Assembly: GCA_017880905.1 (NCBI GenBank)
Contig: JADGRO010000035.1
Location: forward strand, 1-64,000
Source of the DNA: Methylotenera sp.
Lineage (GTDB): Bacteria; Pseudomonadota; Gammaproteobacteria; Burkholderiales; Methylophilaceae
Length of the DNA stretch: 64,000 nt
Reading direction: 5' to 3'
The notes beneath the pieces are model-generated. The model was not told the origin of the DNA. It saw only the letters and a program-made list of their open reading frames with translations, and did not search any database. Positions 51,140-60,292 of the stretch are shown piece by piece (position 1 is the first letter of the stretch; the number at the start of each line of letters is the position of its first letter). The position numbers were made by a program, and so were the translations under genes.

Positions 51140-51796
51140 TTAATTTTGTGGATTGCTAACTTTAAGAGTTCGCGGTTTGCCGATTGGACTATCGGCTGGC
51201 TTGTAACCTGATTTCCATAGCGAGAAAGGCACGATAACCGCAGGAGCACCATTATCGTAGAACCAGCTATCTACTGCATATTTGTCACCAGTTTTAATGT
51301 CATGCATCACCGCTGTGGTATGCGGCCAGCCAGTAAAAAAGAAGTTTCGCGTACGCATATCTTCAATCTCATGAAACTGCATGAAACCATTTGATTTAAG
51401 CAGGCGCATGTAAGTCGTGGTGTTAATCGCCTCGTCATTGCAATCCAATTGTCCGGGTATATCTCCATTACCAAATGTACCGGCAAGATCGGCTGAAGTG
51501 CCATTTTTTGCACCGACAATCTGCTCCAACACGCCAATCGCCTTGCTAATTTGCTGCCGCTCTTCGCTGGCGTTGTTTGCTTTGATTTTAAATATTTGCA
51601 CGACACTATTCCACTCTGATTCACTGATAGAAAGCTGATTAGATTGCGCGCAACCGCCGCCTTGACACACTTCGAACTGGTTTAAACTGGGCGTTTGGCG
51701 AAAAATACGTGAGATATCTGTGAGCGCTGCCTGCGCGGATGTACTGAAATAAAACACTAAAAGACTAAAAAATAAGCGGTTTATTAGAAATTTCAT
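51140..51796 (-). CDS. Secreted protein with possible Cys-His-Asp (transglutaminase/papain-like) arrangement
   Basis: Signal peptide; LDCNDEAINTTTYMRLL ... WPHTTAVMHD ... KYAVDSWFYDNG. Confidence 0.55.
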   Translation of the reverse strand: MKFLINRLFFSLLVFYFSTSAQAALTDISRIFRQTPSLNQFEVCQGGGCAQSNQLSISESEWNSVVQIFKIKANNASEERQQISKAIGVLEQIVGAKNGTSADLAGTFGNGDIPGQLDCNDEAINTTTYMRLLKSNGFMQFHEIEDMRTRNFFFTGWPHTTAVMHDIKTGDKYAVDSWFYDNGAPAVIVPFSLWKSGYKPADSPIGKPRTLKVSNPQN

Positions 51797-52277
51797 TTTT
51801 TTTAGCGCCAGTTAACGGAAAATGCTGCTCTAAAACTGCGCCAATTTTATCAATACCATGTAAAACGCCAGCTTCAAACTCACTTTTTCTAAATAAATCT
51901 TCCATCTCGCGACAGATTTTCTCCCAACCATCATGCCCAACATGCTTATCTATACCGCGATCCGCAACAATTTCCACATCGCGATCCGCCAGCAACAAAT
52001 AAATCAACACGCCATTATTGAGTTCCGTATCCCAAATATTTAAACGTCCAAATAGCTCTATCGCGCGTTTTTTTGGCGTTTTTTTGTAGAAAATTTCCAT
52101 TGGATGCAAGCCAGATTCCATTACCATCCGGATTTCACCCGCATGTTTTTTCTCGCTCGCCGCAATAGCTTTTTCAATTTCGAACAAAGCAATCGCCGAA
52201 AGATGACGATTGACTTGCCAAGGATGGCTGAAAAAATGCTTAAAGAATCGACAGACCGAATTCGCTTTTTTCATCAC
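51765..52277 (-). CDS. TPM-domain protein (TLP18.3/Psb32/MOLO-1)
   Basis: FGRLNIWDTELNNGVLIYLLLADRDVEIVADRGID. Confidence 0.87.
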   Translation of the reverse strand: MMKKANSVCRFFKHFFSHPWQVNRHLSAIALFEIEKAIAASEKKHAGEIRMVMESGLHPMEIFYKKTPKKRAIELFGRLNIWDTELNNGVLIYLLLADRDVEIVADRGIDKHVGHDGWEKICREMEDLFRKSEFEAGVLHGIDKIGAVLEQHFPLTGAKKNEISNKPLIF

Positions 52278-53149
52278 CAGCCCCCAGAAGCTCCACCACC
52301 GCCAAACCCACCGCCACCGCCGCCCCAGTTACTAGAACTGCCGCCGCCACTCCAGCCACCGCCGCTAGTAGGATAGCCTCTACCACCATACCCATTAATG
52401 CCACGCCCACCCATCATGGTGAAAAAGAATGCAACAACGCCAAAGATAGCCGCGCTGCCTAAAGCCATGCCTAATAACCAAACCACGCCACCTACCAGAC
52501 CGCCATTTAGGGCACTGCCAAAAAATGTGCCAAGCATACTACGTAAAAACAGGCCAGTTACTAAGGCGCCAAACAACAAAACTGGCAGCAGACTATCTAT
52601 GTTTCTTCCACTAGACTCGAGGTTAGTTGGTTCTGGCAATGGCTCTCCATCTACCAGACCGATTAACTTATCAACGCCAGAATCCAGCCCGCCAAAAAAA
52701 TCACCTTGCTTAAATTTAGGTGTGATGATCTCAGAAATCACGCGCTTGGCGGTTAAATCCGGAATCGCGCCTTCTAAGCCATAACCCACTTCGATACGTA
52801 TTTTGTGGTCATCTTTCGCAACCAATAGCAGCAAGCCATCGTCGATTTTTTTGCGTCCTAGCTTCCATTTTTCTACTACACGAATTGAATATTGTGCAAT
52901 GTCTTCAGGTTGCGTGGTGGGCACCATCAGCAGCGCAATCTGGCTACCTTTTTTTGCTTCAAAAGCAGCGAGTTTCTGTTCTAGCTGCGCTTGTTCGACT
53001 TGCGAAAGAGTTTGCGTTAAATCGGTAACATGAGATTTGAGTTCAGGTACAGCAACAAGCTCGGCCCGCGCCAAGTACGATACAAACAGCAGCATCGCAC
53101 AAAGCGCATAAACACTAGCTTTCAGGCCAGTTTTTAATTGTTGAAACAC
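52274..53149 (-). CDS. TPM-domain YgcG-like membrane protein with Gly-rich tail
   Basis: SHVTDLTQTLSQVEQAQLEQKLAAFEAKKGSQIALLMV; tail GGGWSGGGSSSNWGGGGGGFGGGGASGGW. Confidence 0.92.
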   Translation of the reverse strand: MFQQLKTGLKASVYALCAMLLFVSYLARAELVAVPELKSHVTDLTQTLSQVEQAQLEQKLAAFEAKKGSQIALLMVPTTQPEDIAQYSIRVVEKWKLGRKKIDDGLLLLVAKDDHKIRIEVGYGLEGAIPDLTAKRVISEIITPKFKQGDFFGGLDSGVDKLIGLVDGEPLPEPTNLESSGRNIDSLLPVLLFGALVTGLFLRSMLGTFFGSALNGGLVGGVVWLLGMALGSAAIFGVVAFFFTMMGGRGINGYGGRGYPTSGGGWSGGGSSSNWGGGGGGFGGGGASGGW

Positions 53150-53170
53150 AGAAAAAATGTAAAATCTAAC

Positions 53171-53770
53171 TTATTTTTTATCACCAAACTCTACCTTTGG
53201 CGCAATCGAAATTTCTTTCTCATTTTCCACTGTAAAACTTGGCTTAGTTTTATAACCAAACATCATCGCGGTTAAATTATTGGGGAAGCTACGTATCGCG
53301 ACGTTATATTCCTTAATGGTTTCAATATAACGATTACGCGCCACTGTCACGCGATTTTCTGTACCTTCTAGCTGCGCTTGTAAGTCTCTAAAGCCTTGGT
53401 CGGCCTTCAGGTTTGGATAATTTTCCGAAACCGCCATTAAATGTGACAACGCTTGCGTTAATTGACCTTGCGCCGCTTGATATTTTGCAAAGGCTGCCGG
53501 GTCATTTAAAACCTCAGGAGTAACTTGCATACTGCCCACTTTTGAGCGCGCTTCCGCAACCTCAGTCAATACTTTTTCTTCGTGTTCTGCATAGCCTTTT
53601 ACGGTAGCTACCAAGTTAGGCACCAAATCTGCGCGACGTTGGTACTGGTTAAGCACCTCAGACCAGCTCGCTTTGGCTTCTTCATCCAAGCTTTGAAATT
53701 TGTTGTAGCCGCAGCCCGTTAAAGCCAACATCAAAAAGATAACTGCGATTTTAGAGAATAAATTTTTCAT
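53171..53770 (-). CDS. lemA: LemA family protein
   Basis: YNKFQSLDEEAKASWSEVLNQYQRRADLVPNLVATVKGYAEHEEKVL. Confidence 0.95.
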   Translation of the reverse strand: MKNLFSKIAVIFLMLALTGCGYNKFQSLDEEAKASWSEVLNQYQRRADLVPNLVATVKGYAEHEEKVLTEVAEARSKVGSMQVTPEVLNDPAAFAKYQAAQGQLTQALSHLMAVSENYPNLKADQGFRDLQAQLEGTENRVTVARNRYIETIKEYNVAIRSFPNNLTAMMFGYKTKPSFTVENEKEISIAPKVEFGDKK

Positions 53771-53828
53771 GGTTGTCCTTCAAAAGAAAAGTTGAGCATA
53801 TTTAAGTATATTGCGTTCATTCGTTTAA

Positions 53829-54530
53829 TTACAAGCTTTGCATCGTCGATTTTGCCAAACACAAATCATCCCATGCTTTAGCTTTATCTGCCAAGTTGCG
53901 CAACAAATAGGCGGGATGATACGTCACAATAACTGGAACGCCACAATAATGGTGTAACTTACCGCGCATGCTAGTGACTGTGGCGTCTGAATTAAGCAAT
54001 GACTGTGCGGCAAATTTACCTAAGGCAATAATCAATTTTGGTTTGATTAGCTCAACCTGACGTTTCAAATATGGGTCGCATTGAATTACTTCTTCACCAT
54101 GTGGGTCGCGATTTTCAGGCGGACGACATTTCAACACATTGGCAATATAGACATTCTCACCGCGCTTTAACTCAATCGCCGCCAACATATTATCCAACAA
54201 TTTGCCAGCTCGCCCAACAAAAGGCTCGCCGCGCTTATCTTCCTCAGCACCAGGCGCCTCACCAATAATCAGCCAATCTGCATTTTCATCGCCTACACCA
54301 AATACGGTTTGTGTGCGCGTTTTGGCGAGCCCGCAGGCTTGACAATCTTTAACGCAAGCCTGCAAAGCTTGCCAATCCATAGTTTCAATCGATGCTCTGG
54401 GAGCCAATACCAGTGCGGTCTGCAGGTTGATTGTTTTTTCAGATTTTTCGGCAGGCATAGGCTCTGCGCGTAGCTTCCACACAGGCAACAGCTCTAATTC
54501 TCGCAACATATCTTCTCGCGTCATACTCAT
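53829..54530 (-). CDS. Family 4-type uracil-DNA glycosylase
   Basis: [50 protein letters not shown]; internal ATG at 54530 overlaps rimI stop. Confidence 0.92.
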   Translation of the reverse strand: MSMTREDMLRELELLPVWKLRAEPMPAEKSEKTINLQTALVLAPRASIETMDWQALQACVKDCQACGLAKTRTQTVFGVGDENADWLIIGEAPGAEEDKRGEPFVGRAGKLLDNMLAAIELKRGENVYIANVLKCRPPENRDPHGEEVIQCDPYLKRQVELIKPKLIIALGKFAAQSLLNSDATVTSMRGKLHHYCGVPVIVTYHPAYLLRNLADKAKAWDDLCLAKSTMQSL

Positions 54531-54997
54531 AGCGCCAATCCCATTAAAACTGCGTCCTCGCGACCACTTTGAGTATGGCATGCTGGATAATAACTGCGAC
54601 GTGTAGCCATTTCGCAAAACCCCATGTTTTCGTAAAGCGTAATGGCTGAAATGTTACTCGGCCGCACTTCTAAAAACATATTGGTGGCTTTGTGATTTTT
54701 AGCGATTTGTAGCATGTGTTCTAACAAATAGCGCCCCAAGCCTTGTTTTTGGCGGGGTTTGGCGATGCTTAAATTAAGCAGATGTGCTTCATCCATCACC
54801 ATCATCATTAAGGCGTAACCAATGATTGTTTGATTTTCTTCCAACACCCATGCGCTGTAGCCAGAATTTAATGAATCGCTAAAATTGCCGCGCGTCCATG
54901 GATGTGAGTAAATAGTGGGTTCGATTTGCATAATCGCATCCAAATCGTCCATCTGCATAGGACGTAAAGACAAATTAGGCTTCAGTTGGGCACTCAT
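54527..54997 (-). CDS. rimI: Ribosomal protein S18 alanine N-acetyltransferase
   Basis: GNAT fold with SIAKPRQKQGLGRYLLEHML, LEVRPSNISAITLYENMGF; next to tsaB. Confidence 0.93.
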   Translation of the reverse strand: MSAQLKPNLSLRPMQMDDLDAIMQIEPTIYSHPWTRGNFSDSLNSGYSAWVLEENQTIIGYALMMMVMDEAHLLNLSIAKPRQKQGLGRYLLEHMLQIAKNHKATNMFLEVRPSNISAITLYENMGFCEMATRRSYYPACHTQSGREDAVLMGLAL

Positions 54998-55683
54998 AAA
55001 CGCAAGCCCTGCTCGCGCTCTTGCGAGGTTAAAGCAACACGGTTGCGAATATAAATCGGCGCAGCCTCTGAGGCTGGTTTTGCCAAACCTGCTACAAAAA
55101 TAGGTTGCGCTAATGTGAGTATCGCCTCCGCACGTGGACTGACTTCTGGCATGGTTTTAATCAAGTTTTCAGCGTAAATTTTACTTAACACTTCGCCATA
55201 AACCGCCCAACCGCCGCCTACGCCAACCCATTCGCTGCCCTCTAGTACTGGAGCAGCCTCTGGCTTGCATACAATTGTTTTACTCACTTCAAACCATTCA
55301 TTATTTTTTTTCTCGAAAGCTGCATGATAACTCTCGCCCATCCGCGCATCCAAACAAGCGATAACTTTATCCTCACCACTTGCCTCAGCCAATGCCATGA
55401 GTGTATTCACCCCGACTACTGGCAAACTTGCGCCAAAGCCTAAGCCCTGCGCCACCCCACAGGCAATACGCACACCGGTAAACGAACCGGGGCCTGCACC
55501 AAAGGCGATACCATTCAAATCTTTCAACTTAACATTCGCTGAATCTAACAGTGCCTGAATTTTTGGCAAAATAAGCTCTGATGCGGCCGTTCCAGCTTGT
55601 TGCTGATGCGAAAATGACTTGTCATCCACCTGTAAAGCAAGTGATAAAAATTCGGTTGAGGTATCGAGTGCGAGGATTTTCAT
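54994..55683 (-). CDS. tsaB: tRNA threonylcarbamoyladenosine biosynthesis protein TsaB
   Basis: ILALDTSTEFLSLAL; GAGPGSFTGVRIACGVAQGL. Confidence 0.95.
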   Translation of the reverse strand: MKILALDTSTEFLSLALQVDDKSFSHQQQAGTAASELILPKIQALLDSANVKLKDLNGIAFGAGPGSFTGVRIACGVAQGLGFGASLPVVGVNTLMALAEASGEDKVIACLDARMGESYHAAFEKKNNEWFEVSKTIVCKPEAAPVLEGSEWVGVGGGWAVYGEVLSKIYAENLIKTMPEVSPRAEAILTLAQPIFVAGLAKPASEAAPIYIRNRVALTSQEREQGLRL

Positions 55684-56081
55684 TCAGACGCTATTTTGCC
55701 ACGAAGTTGTTTGATTTGGCCTCTTTGAACTTTACTTTCTAATCGTCTTTGCTTCGACCCATAACTAGGCCGTGTGACGTAGCGCGTTGGTTTTACTTGG
55801 TTTGCGGCGTTTACAATCCCATGCAGCCGCTTAATTGCATCTTTTTTATTCGCCTCTTGCGTGCGGTATTGCTGCGCCTTCAACACCAACACACCTTCAT
55901 CGGTAATGCGATTATCCTTACTATTAAGCAAGCGCGCTTTCAACCAGTCGCTTAAGCTAGAGGCGTTAATATCAAAGCGCAAATGAATCGCGCTAGAAAC
56001 CTTATTCACGTTCTGCCCACCTGCCCCCTGCGCGCGGATAGCGGTAAGTTCGTATTCGTTTTCGGGAATGATGATTTGCAT
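55680..56081 (-). CDS. arfB: Peptidyl-tRNA hydrolase ArfB-like (GGQ release factor)
   Basis: RAQGAGGQNVNKVSSAIHLRFD; basic C-terminus; start MQIIIPENEYEL. Confidence 0.92.
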   Translation of the reverse strand: MQIIIPENEYELTAIRAQGAGGQNVNKVSSAIHLRFDINASSLSDWLKARLLNSKDNRITDEGVLVLKAQQYRTQEANKKDAIKRLHGIVNAANQVKPTRYVTRPSYGSKQRRLESKVQRGQIKQLRGKIASE

Positions 56082-56221
56082 TTCTGGCACTATACAATAA
56101 AAGCGTATTTTTCCAGCAAATACACTTTCGTTTGGCACTCTTTCACATGCTAGTTATGCACGAGTAATTAAGAACTTTGTAGGATATTTAGCATCGAACC
56201 TGTCATAGTGTCACAGTTAGC

Positions 56222-56242
56222 GAGCATCTTTAAAAGATGTTC
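56222..56242. promoter_or_regulatory. 21-nt inverted repeat in fae 5' region
   Basis: GAGCATCTTT-A-AAAGATGTTC, one G.U pair. Confidence 0.45.
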
Positions 56243-56275
56243 ATATCCAACAAAAACCCGAAAGGATGGAACGCC

Positions 56276-56818
56276 ATGGCAAAGTTAACGATTGACAAGG
56301 TGCTTGTGGGTGAGGCTTTAGTAGGTGAAGGCAATGAAATCGCCCATGTTGACCTGATTATTGGTCCACGTGGTAGCGGCGCAGAAACTGCCTTCTGCAT
56401 TGCCCTGACCAATCAGAAGCGAGGCGACAATGCATTGCTTTCAGTTGTGGCCCCTAACCTCATGACCAAGCCGCCTACAGTGATGTTTAATAAGGTAGAT
56501 ATAAAGAGCGCAAAACAGGCCGTGCAGATGTTTGGGCCAGCGCAATGCGGAGTTGCTGCAGCGGTTGCAGATAGCGTCAGAGAAGGGATTATTCCGATTA
56601 AGGAAGCGAATGACCTGTTTATTTGCGTAGGTGTATTCATTCACTGGGATGCCGAAGACAACACTAAAATTCAGGATTGGAATTATGAAGCCACCAAGTT
56701 GGCACTTAAGCGAGCGATTTTAGGCCTGCCCCTCCCTACTGAAGTTATAGCACAAGAGCGGACGGCTCATCATCCTTTAGCTGCGCATGATTATAAAAAA
56801 GGTGGGTTCTCGTCTTAG
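56276..56818 (+). CDS. fae: Formaldehyde-activating enzyme homolog
   Basis: [80 protein letters not shown]. Confidence 0.93.
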   Translation: MAKLTIDKVLVGEALVGEGNEIAHVDLIIGPRGSGAETAFCIALTNQKRGDNALLSVVAPNLMTKPPTVMFNKVDIKSAKQAVQMFGPAQCGVAAAVADSVREGIIPIKEANDLFICVGVFIHWDAEDNTKIQDWNYEATKLALKRAILGLPLPTEVIAQERTAHHPLAAHDYKKGGFSS

Positions 56819-56853
56819 GGGTATACATTTGTCCAAACCATTGGAGTCCCATA

Positions 56854-58833
56854 TTATCGGGCTCCAAAAAAAACTTCCACATCCGCCAACTCTTTGGTGC
56901 GCCTAAACGGCGGCAGGCTTTGCCAAATGCGCTTGCCATAAGGCTTTGTAATTAAACGCGGATCGCAAATCACTAGCACGCCTCTATCCGTTTCATCGCG
57001 TATCAATCTACCTGCGCCTTGTTTTAGCGTAATCACTGAATATGGTAATTGATATTCCATAAACGCGTTTTTACCCTCGGCATTCATTTTATCAATACGC
57101 GCAGAGAGCACCGGGTCATCGGGCGGGGCGAATGGCAGTTTATCTATAATAACCACTGACAATGCCTCGCCACGCACATCGACACCTTCCCAAAAGCTTT
57201 GTGAGCCAACTAACACTGCATTGCCATGCGCGCGAAATCGCTCTAGCAGCTCGGTACGCGTACTTTCGCCTTGCAATAAAAGCGGGTACTCAATGCCGTT
57301 GGTGGCAAATGCTTCTTTAAGCAGCGCGTGAATTTCTCGCATGGCTTTAAGTGATGTACACAGCACAAACGCACGGCCACGGCTGGCTTGGATGACTGAC
57401 AGGCTGACAGCGGCCACGGCGGCGGTATAGGTGGATGAGTTAGGGTCAGGCATATCGGCAGGCGCATACAACAGTGCTTGATTGCCGTAATCGAACGGAC
57501 TTTCCCAAAAACCTGTTGTCGCGGAATCCAGCCCCATTTGGGATATATAGTGGCTAAAATCACTTTTTACCGCCAAAGTGGCGCTGGTGAAAATCCATGC
57601 GCGCGGCTGAGCATTAAGTTGCTTACCAAAACTATCGGCCACGCTCAGTGGCGTGGCGTGTAACTGTACCGATTGCGTAAACACCTCTACCCAGCGCACT
57701 AAATTAGCATTCCCCGCTTTAATCCAGCTATTCAGTTGCTCGCTCAAGGCCTCGGCCCGTTGCCAGCATTTTTCCAACATGGGGTCACGCGCAGCTTGGC
57801 TTTCCAGCACCGTTGTAAGCTCGCTCAACTTATCTTGCATGTCGCTAAACGCAGCTTCAAACCCTTTTAACACCAATGCTTTTTGCACAGGCAGCCGCGA
57901 GCCTTCGTAAGCAAAAATCAGCCTAAAATCTTTGCAGGTTTTTTCTAATGCAGGAATCGCTTTGCCAAGTTCGATGCAATCTTTGGCTAAACTCAAATGC
58001 GCAATAGTACTGTCGCGCGCCAGCTCTATTAACTGGCTGGTAGAAATATCCTCACCAAAAAACAAACCCGCCACTTCGGGTAGTTGATGCGCTTCATCAA
58101 AAATCACCGTATTGGCGCTTGGCAATAACTCTGCCACGCCTTCATCGCGTAGCATCACATCGGCAAAAAATAAATGATGATTCACTACCACTACATCGGC
58201 TGCCAGCGCCTTTTTACGAGCCTCCATCACAAAACAATCTTTATAAAAATTGCAATCTTGGCCTAAGCAATTGTCGCGTGTGGAAGTCACATTGAGCCAA
58301 ATGGTGGCATTCTCGGGCACTGCGGTTAATTCACTTTTATCGCCGGTTTTACTGTTTTCTGCAAAGTTTTTTATTAAGTGCACATATTTAGCATCTTCAC
58401 GCGAGGCAAAGCGACCACTTTGGGCGGCAGCTTTTAAATGATAGTAGCACACATAATTGGCGCGACCTTTGAGCATAGCCACTGTCACCGGCACTTTTAA
58501 GGCATCACGCACATTGGGTAAATCACGATTAAAAAGCTGATCCTGTAAGTTTTTAGTGCCTGTAGAAATAATCACTTTACCGCCAGAAAGTAGCGCAGGC
58601 ACTAGGTAGGCAAAGGTTTTTCCGGTTCCGGTACCCGCCTCTGCCACTAACTGTTTGTTATCTTTGATTGCAGACTCTATCGCCAAAGCCATTTCAAGCT
58701 GTTGTGTGCGCTCCGAAAAGCCTTCAATCGCCTCGGCCAGTGCACCGTTTGCCTTAAAAATTTGCACTAATTGGGAGGTTTCTGACATGACTGAAATTAT
58801 CCCACGAATACTGTTCACGATTCTGGAACACAC
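56854..58833 (-). CDS. DinG/YoaA-type ATP-dependent DNA helicase
   Basis: EAGTGTGKTFAYLVPALL; VIFDEAHQLPE; Fe-S cysteine region; GSQSFWEGVDVRGEAL; QGAGRLIRDETDRGVLVICDPR. Confidence 0.95.
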   Translation of the reverse strand: MCSRIVNSIRGIISVMSETSQLVQIFKANGALAEAIEGFSERTQQLEMALAIESAIKDNKQLVAEAGTGTGKTFAYLVPALLSGGKVIISTGTKNLQDQLFNRDLPNVRDALKVPVTVAMLKGRANYVCYYHLKAAAQSGRFASREDAKYVHLIKNFAENSKTGDKSELTAVPENATIWLNVTSTRDNCLGQDCNFYKDCFVMEARKKALAADVVVVNHHLFFADVMLRDEGVAELLPSANTVIFDEAHQLPEVAGLFFGEDISTSQLIELARDSTIAHLSLAKDCIELGKAIPALEKTCKDFRLIFAYEGSRLPVQKALVLKGFEAAFSDMQDKLSELTTVLESQAARDPMLEKCWQRAEALSEQLNSWIKAGNANLVRWVEVFTQSVQLHATPLSVADSFGKQLNAQPRAWIFTSATLAVKSDFSHYISQMGLDSATTGFWESPFDYGNQALLYAPADMPDPNSSTYTAAVAAVSLSVIQASRGRAFVLCTSLKAMREIHALLKEAFATNGIEYPLLLQGESTRTELLERFRAHGNAVLVGSQSFWEGVDVRGEALSVVIIDKLPFAPPDDPVLSARIDKMNAEGKNAFMEYQLPYSVITLKQGAGRLIRDETDRGVLVICDPRLITKPYGKRIWQSLPPFRRTKELADVEVFFGAR

Positions 58834-58932
58834 ATAAAAAGTATTGCGTTAGGCTGTATATCTTGTTAGCCTAGCATTGCAGTTAAGTTGGTAGTAGTTG
58901 TTTTAACTCTGTCATTACTTACGGGAGGATGT

Positions 58933-59226
58933 ATGGATTTAGCAATGATTATTCAATTAATAAGTGGCGCAGTGGGTGGCAACGTGGTCGGTAATTTGAT
59001 GAAAGATTTAAGTTTAGGCACACTAGGCAACTCCATAGTAGGTTTACTTGGCGGGGGCTTGGGCGGTCAATTGCTTGGCATGCTAGGTGTGGGGGGGGCG
59101 GCGGCGGCAGCTGGTGGTGGCATGGAAATTAGCTCAATTGTTACCTCATTAGTCGGTGGTGGTGTGGGCGGTGGCGTGTTATTAGCTATTGTCGGCATGA
59201 TTAAGAACGCATTGGCAAAACAATAA
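58933..59226 (+). CDS. Gly-rich small membrane protein
   Basis: MDLAMIIQLISGAVGGNVVGNLMKDLSLGTLGNSIVGLLGGGLGGQLLGMLGVGGAAAAAGGG...; GGAGG SD. Confidence 0.75.
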   Translation: MDLAMIIQLISGAVGGNVVGNLMKDLSLGTLGNSIVGLLGGGLGGQLLGMLGVGGAAAAAGGGMEISSIVTSLVGGGVGGGVLLAIVGMIKNALAKQ

Positions 59227-59284
59227 TCAATTCAGTCGAACCCACCCTAAGCAAATTAGGGTGGGATTTCTAGCTTTAACTCTC

Positions 59285-59839
59285 ATGAAATATTCCTTAT
59301 TATTTTTACTGTTTAGTTTAGGTTTTGGCACACCTGCAATAGCCGAAGAAACATCTTCAGAAAACGTGGCAGGCATCACGCTTTATAACGTAGATGAGCC
59401 CAGCGACCAAGTACAGCCTAGTAGCTGGCAAGCAAAAACACAAGAAATAATCTTTAACGCACTTAGCTTAACCGGGATTAAATACAAGTACGGCGGCAAC
59501 TCTCCCGCCACTGGCTTCGATTGTAGCGGATTTGTGCGCTACGTTTTCCTTAATGCGGCTCATTTAAGCCTGCCGCCCACCGCGCGCGCCATTAGCCAAA
59601 TCGGCCAAGCAGTGAATAAAAATGAGTTGCAGCCTGGTGATTTGGTTTTTTTTAATACCTTAAAATCGGCTTTTTCGCACGTCGGCATTTACATTGGCGA
59701 CAATAAATTTATCCATGCACCCAGCGCCGGCAAAGTAGTACGCGTTGAAAACATGCAGGATAGCTATTGGGTTAGACGCTTTAGTGGTGGGCAAAGGCTG
59801 GATAAAGAAGCCGAAAAATCCGCAGCAAATTCGCTTTAA
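59285..59839 (+). CDS. NlpC/P60 (C40) peptidase
   Basis: YKYGGNSPATGFDCSGFVRYVF; GDLVFFNTLKSAFSHVGIYIGDNKFIHAP. Confidence 0.95.
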   Translation: MKYSLLFLLFSLGFGTPAIAEETSSENVAGITLYNVDEPSDQVQPSSWQAKTQEIIFNALSLTGIKYKYGGNSPATGFDCSGFVRYVFLNAAHLSLPPTARAISQIGQAVNKNELQPGDLVFFNTLKSAFSHVGIYIGDNKFIHAPSAGKVVRVENMQDSYWVRRFSGGQRLDKEAEKSAANSL

Positions 59840-59842
59840 ATA

Positions 59843-60118
59843 TCACTTGTCGCTGTGTCCTAAATCGCGCTCTGGTGCAATGATGTCACGGATTAGTTGC
59901 TTTAGCTCTTTCGATTCAGGAAAACGTCCCGCAATTTTGCGAGAGAATATGACAGCACCATTGAGCCGAACCTCAAATACGCCGCCAGTGCCAGGCAATA
60001 AGCTTACTGCTTTTAATTCCGCCTCAAACGTTGTGAGTAGCTCCTGCGCCAACCATGCGGCGCGTAACAGCCATCTACATTGTGTGCAATATTCAATCTC
60101 AACTTGATGCTTACTCAT
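59843..60118 (-). CDS. SelT/SelW/SelH (Rdx) family protein, Cys form
   Basis: VEIEYCTQCRWLLRAAWLAQELLTTF; GTGGVFEVRLNGAVIFSRK. Confidence 0.9.
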   Translation of the reverse strand: MSKHQVEIEYCTQCRWLLRAAWLAQELLTTFEAELKAVSLLPGTGGVFEVRLNGAVIFSRKIAGRFPESKELKQLIRDIIAPERDLGHSDK

Positions 60119-60292
60119 GACCTACCTAATCTTTGGCTTCAAAATTTTTACTTTGTGCACTATTAAAATGACTTGAAATAGCGCAAAATGAACCTATTAT
60201 CCTATTGTAAGCTCATAGTTATGTGTTACGAAAGTTAAAGTGCGTAGCACCTTCGAGCGTTGCAATTAATTATTTTAATGAAAAGGGTGTAC

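Noticed and set aside
52104-52376. Proline-rich plus-strand ORF (PPPPNPPPPPPQLLELPPP)
   Set aside because: Antisense of the Gly-rich tail of the YgcG-like protein.
56200-56216. Pho box upstream of fae
   Set aside because: The two TGTCA elements are 8 bp apart rather than the 11 bp of the Pho-box consensus.
56842-56872. Terminator after fae (TTGGAGTCCC...GGGCTCCAA followed by A8)
   Set aside because: The homopolymer after the stem is A on the plus strand and precedes the stem on the minus strand, so it is not a canonical intrinsic terminator in either direction.
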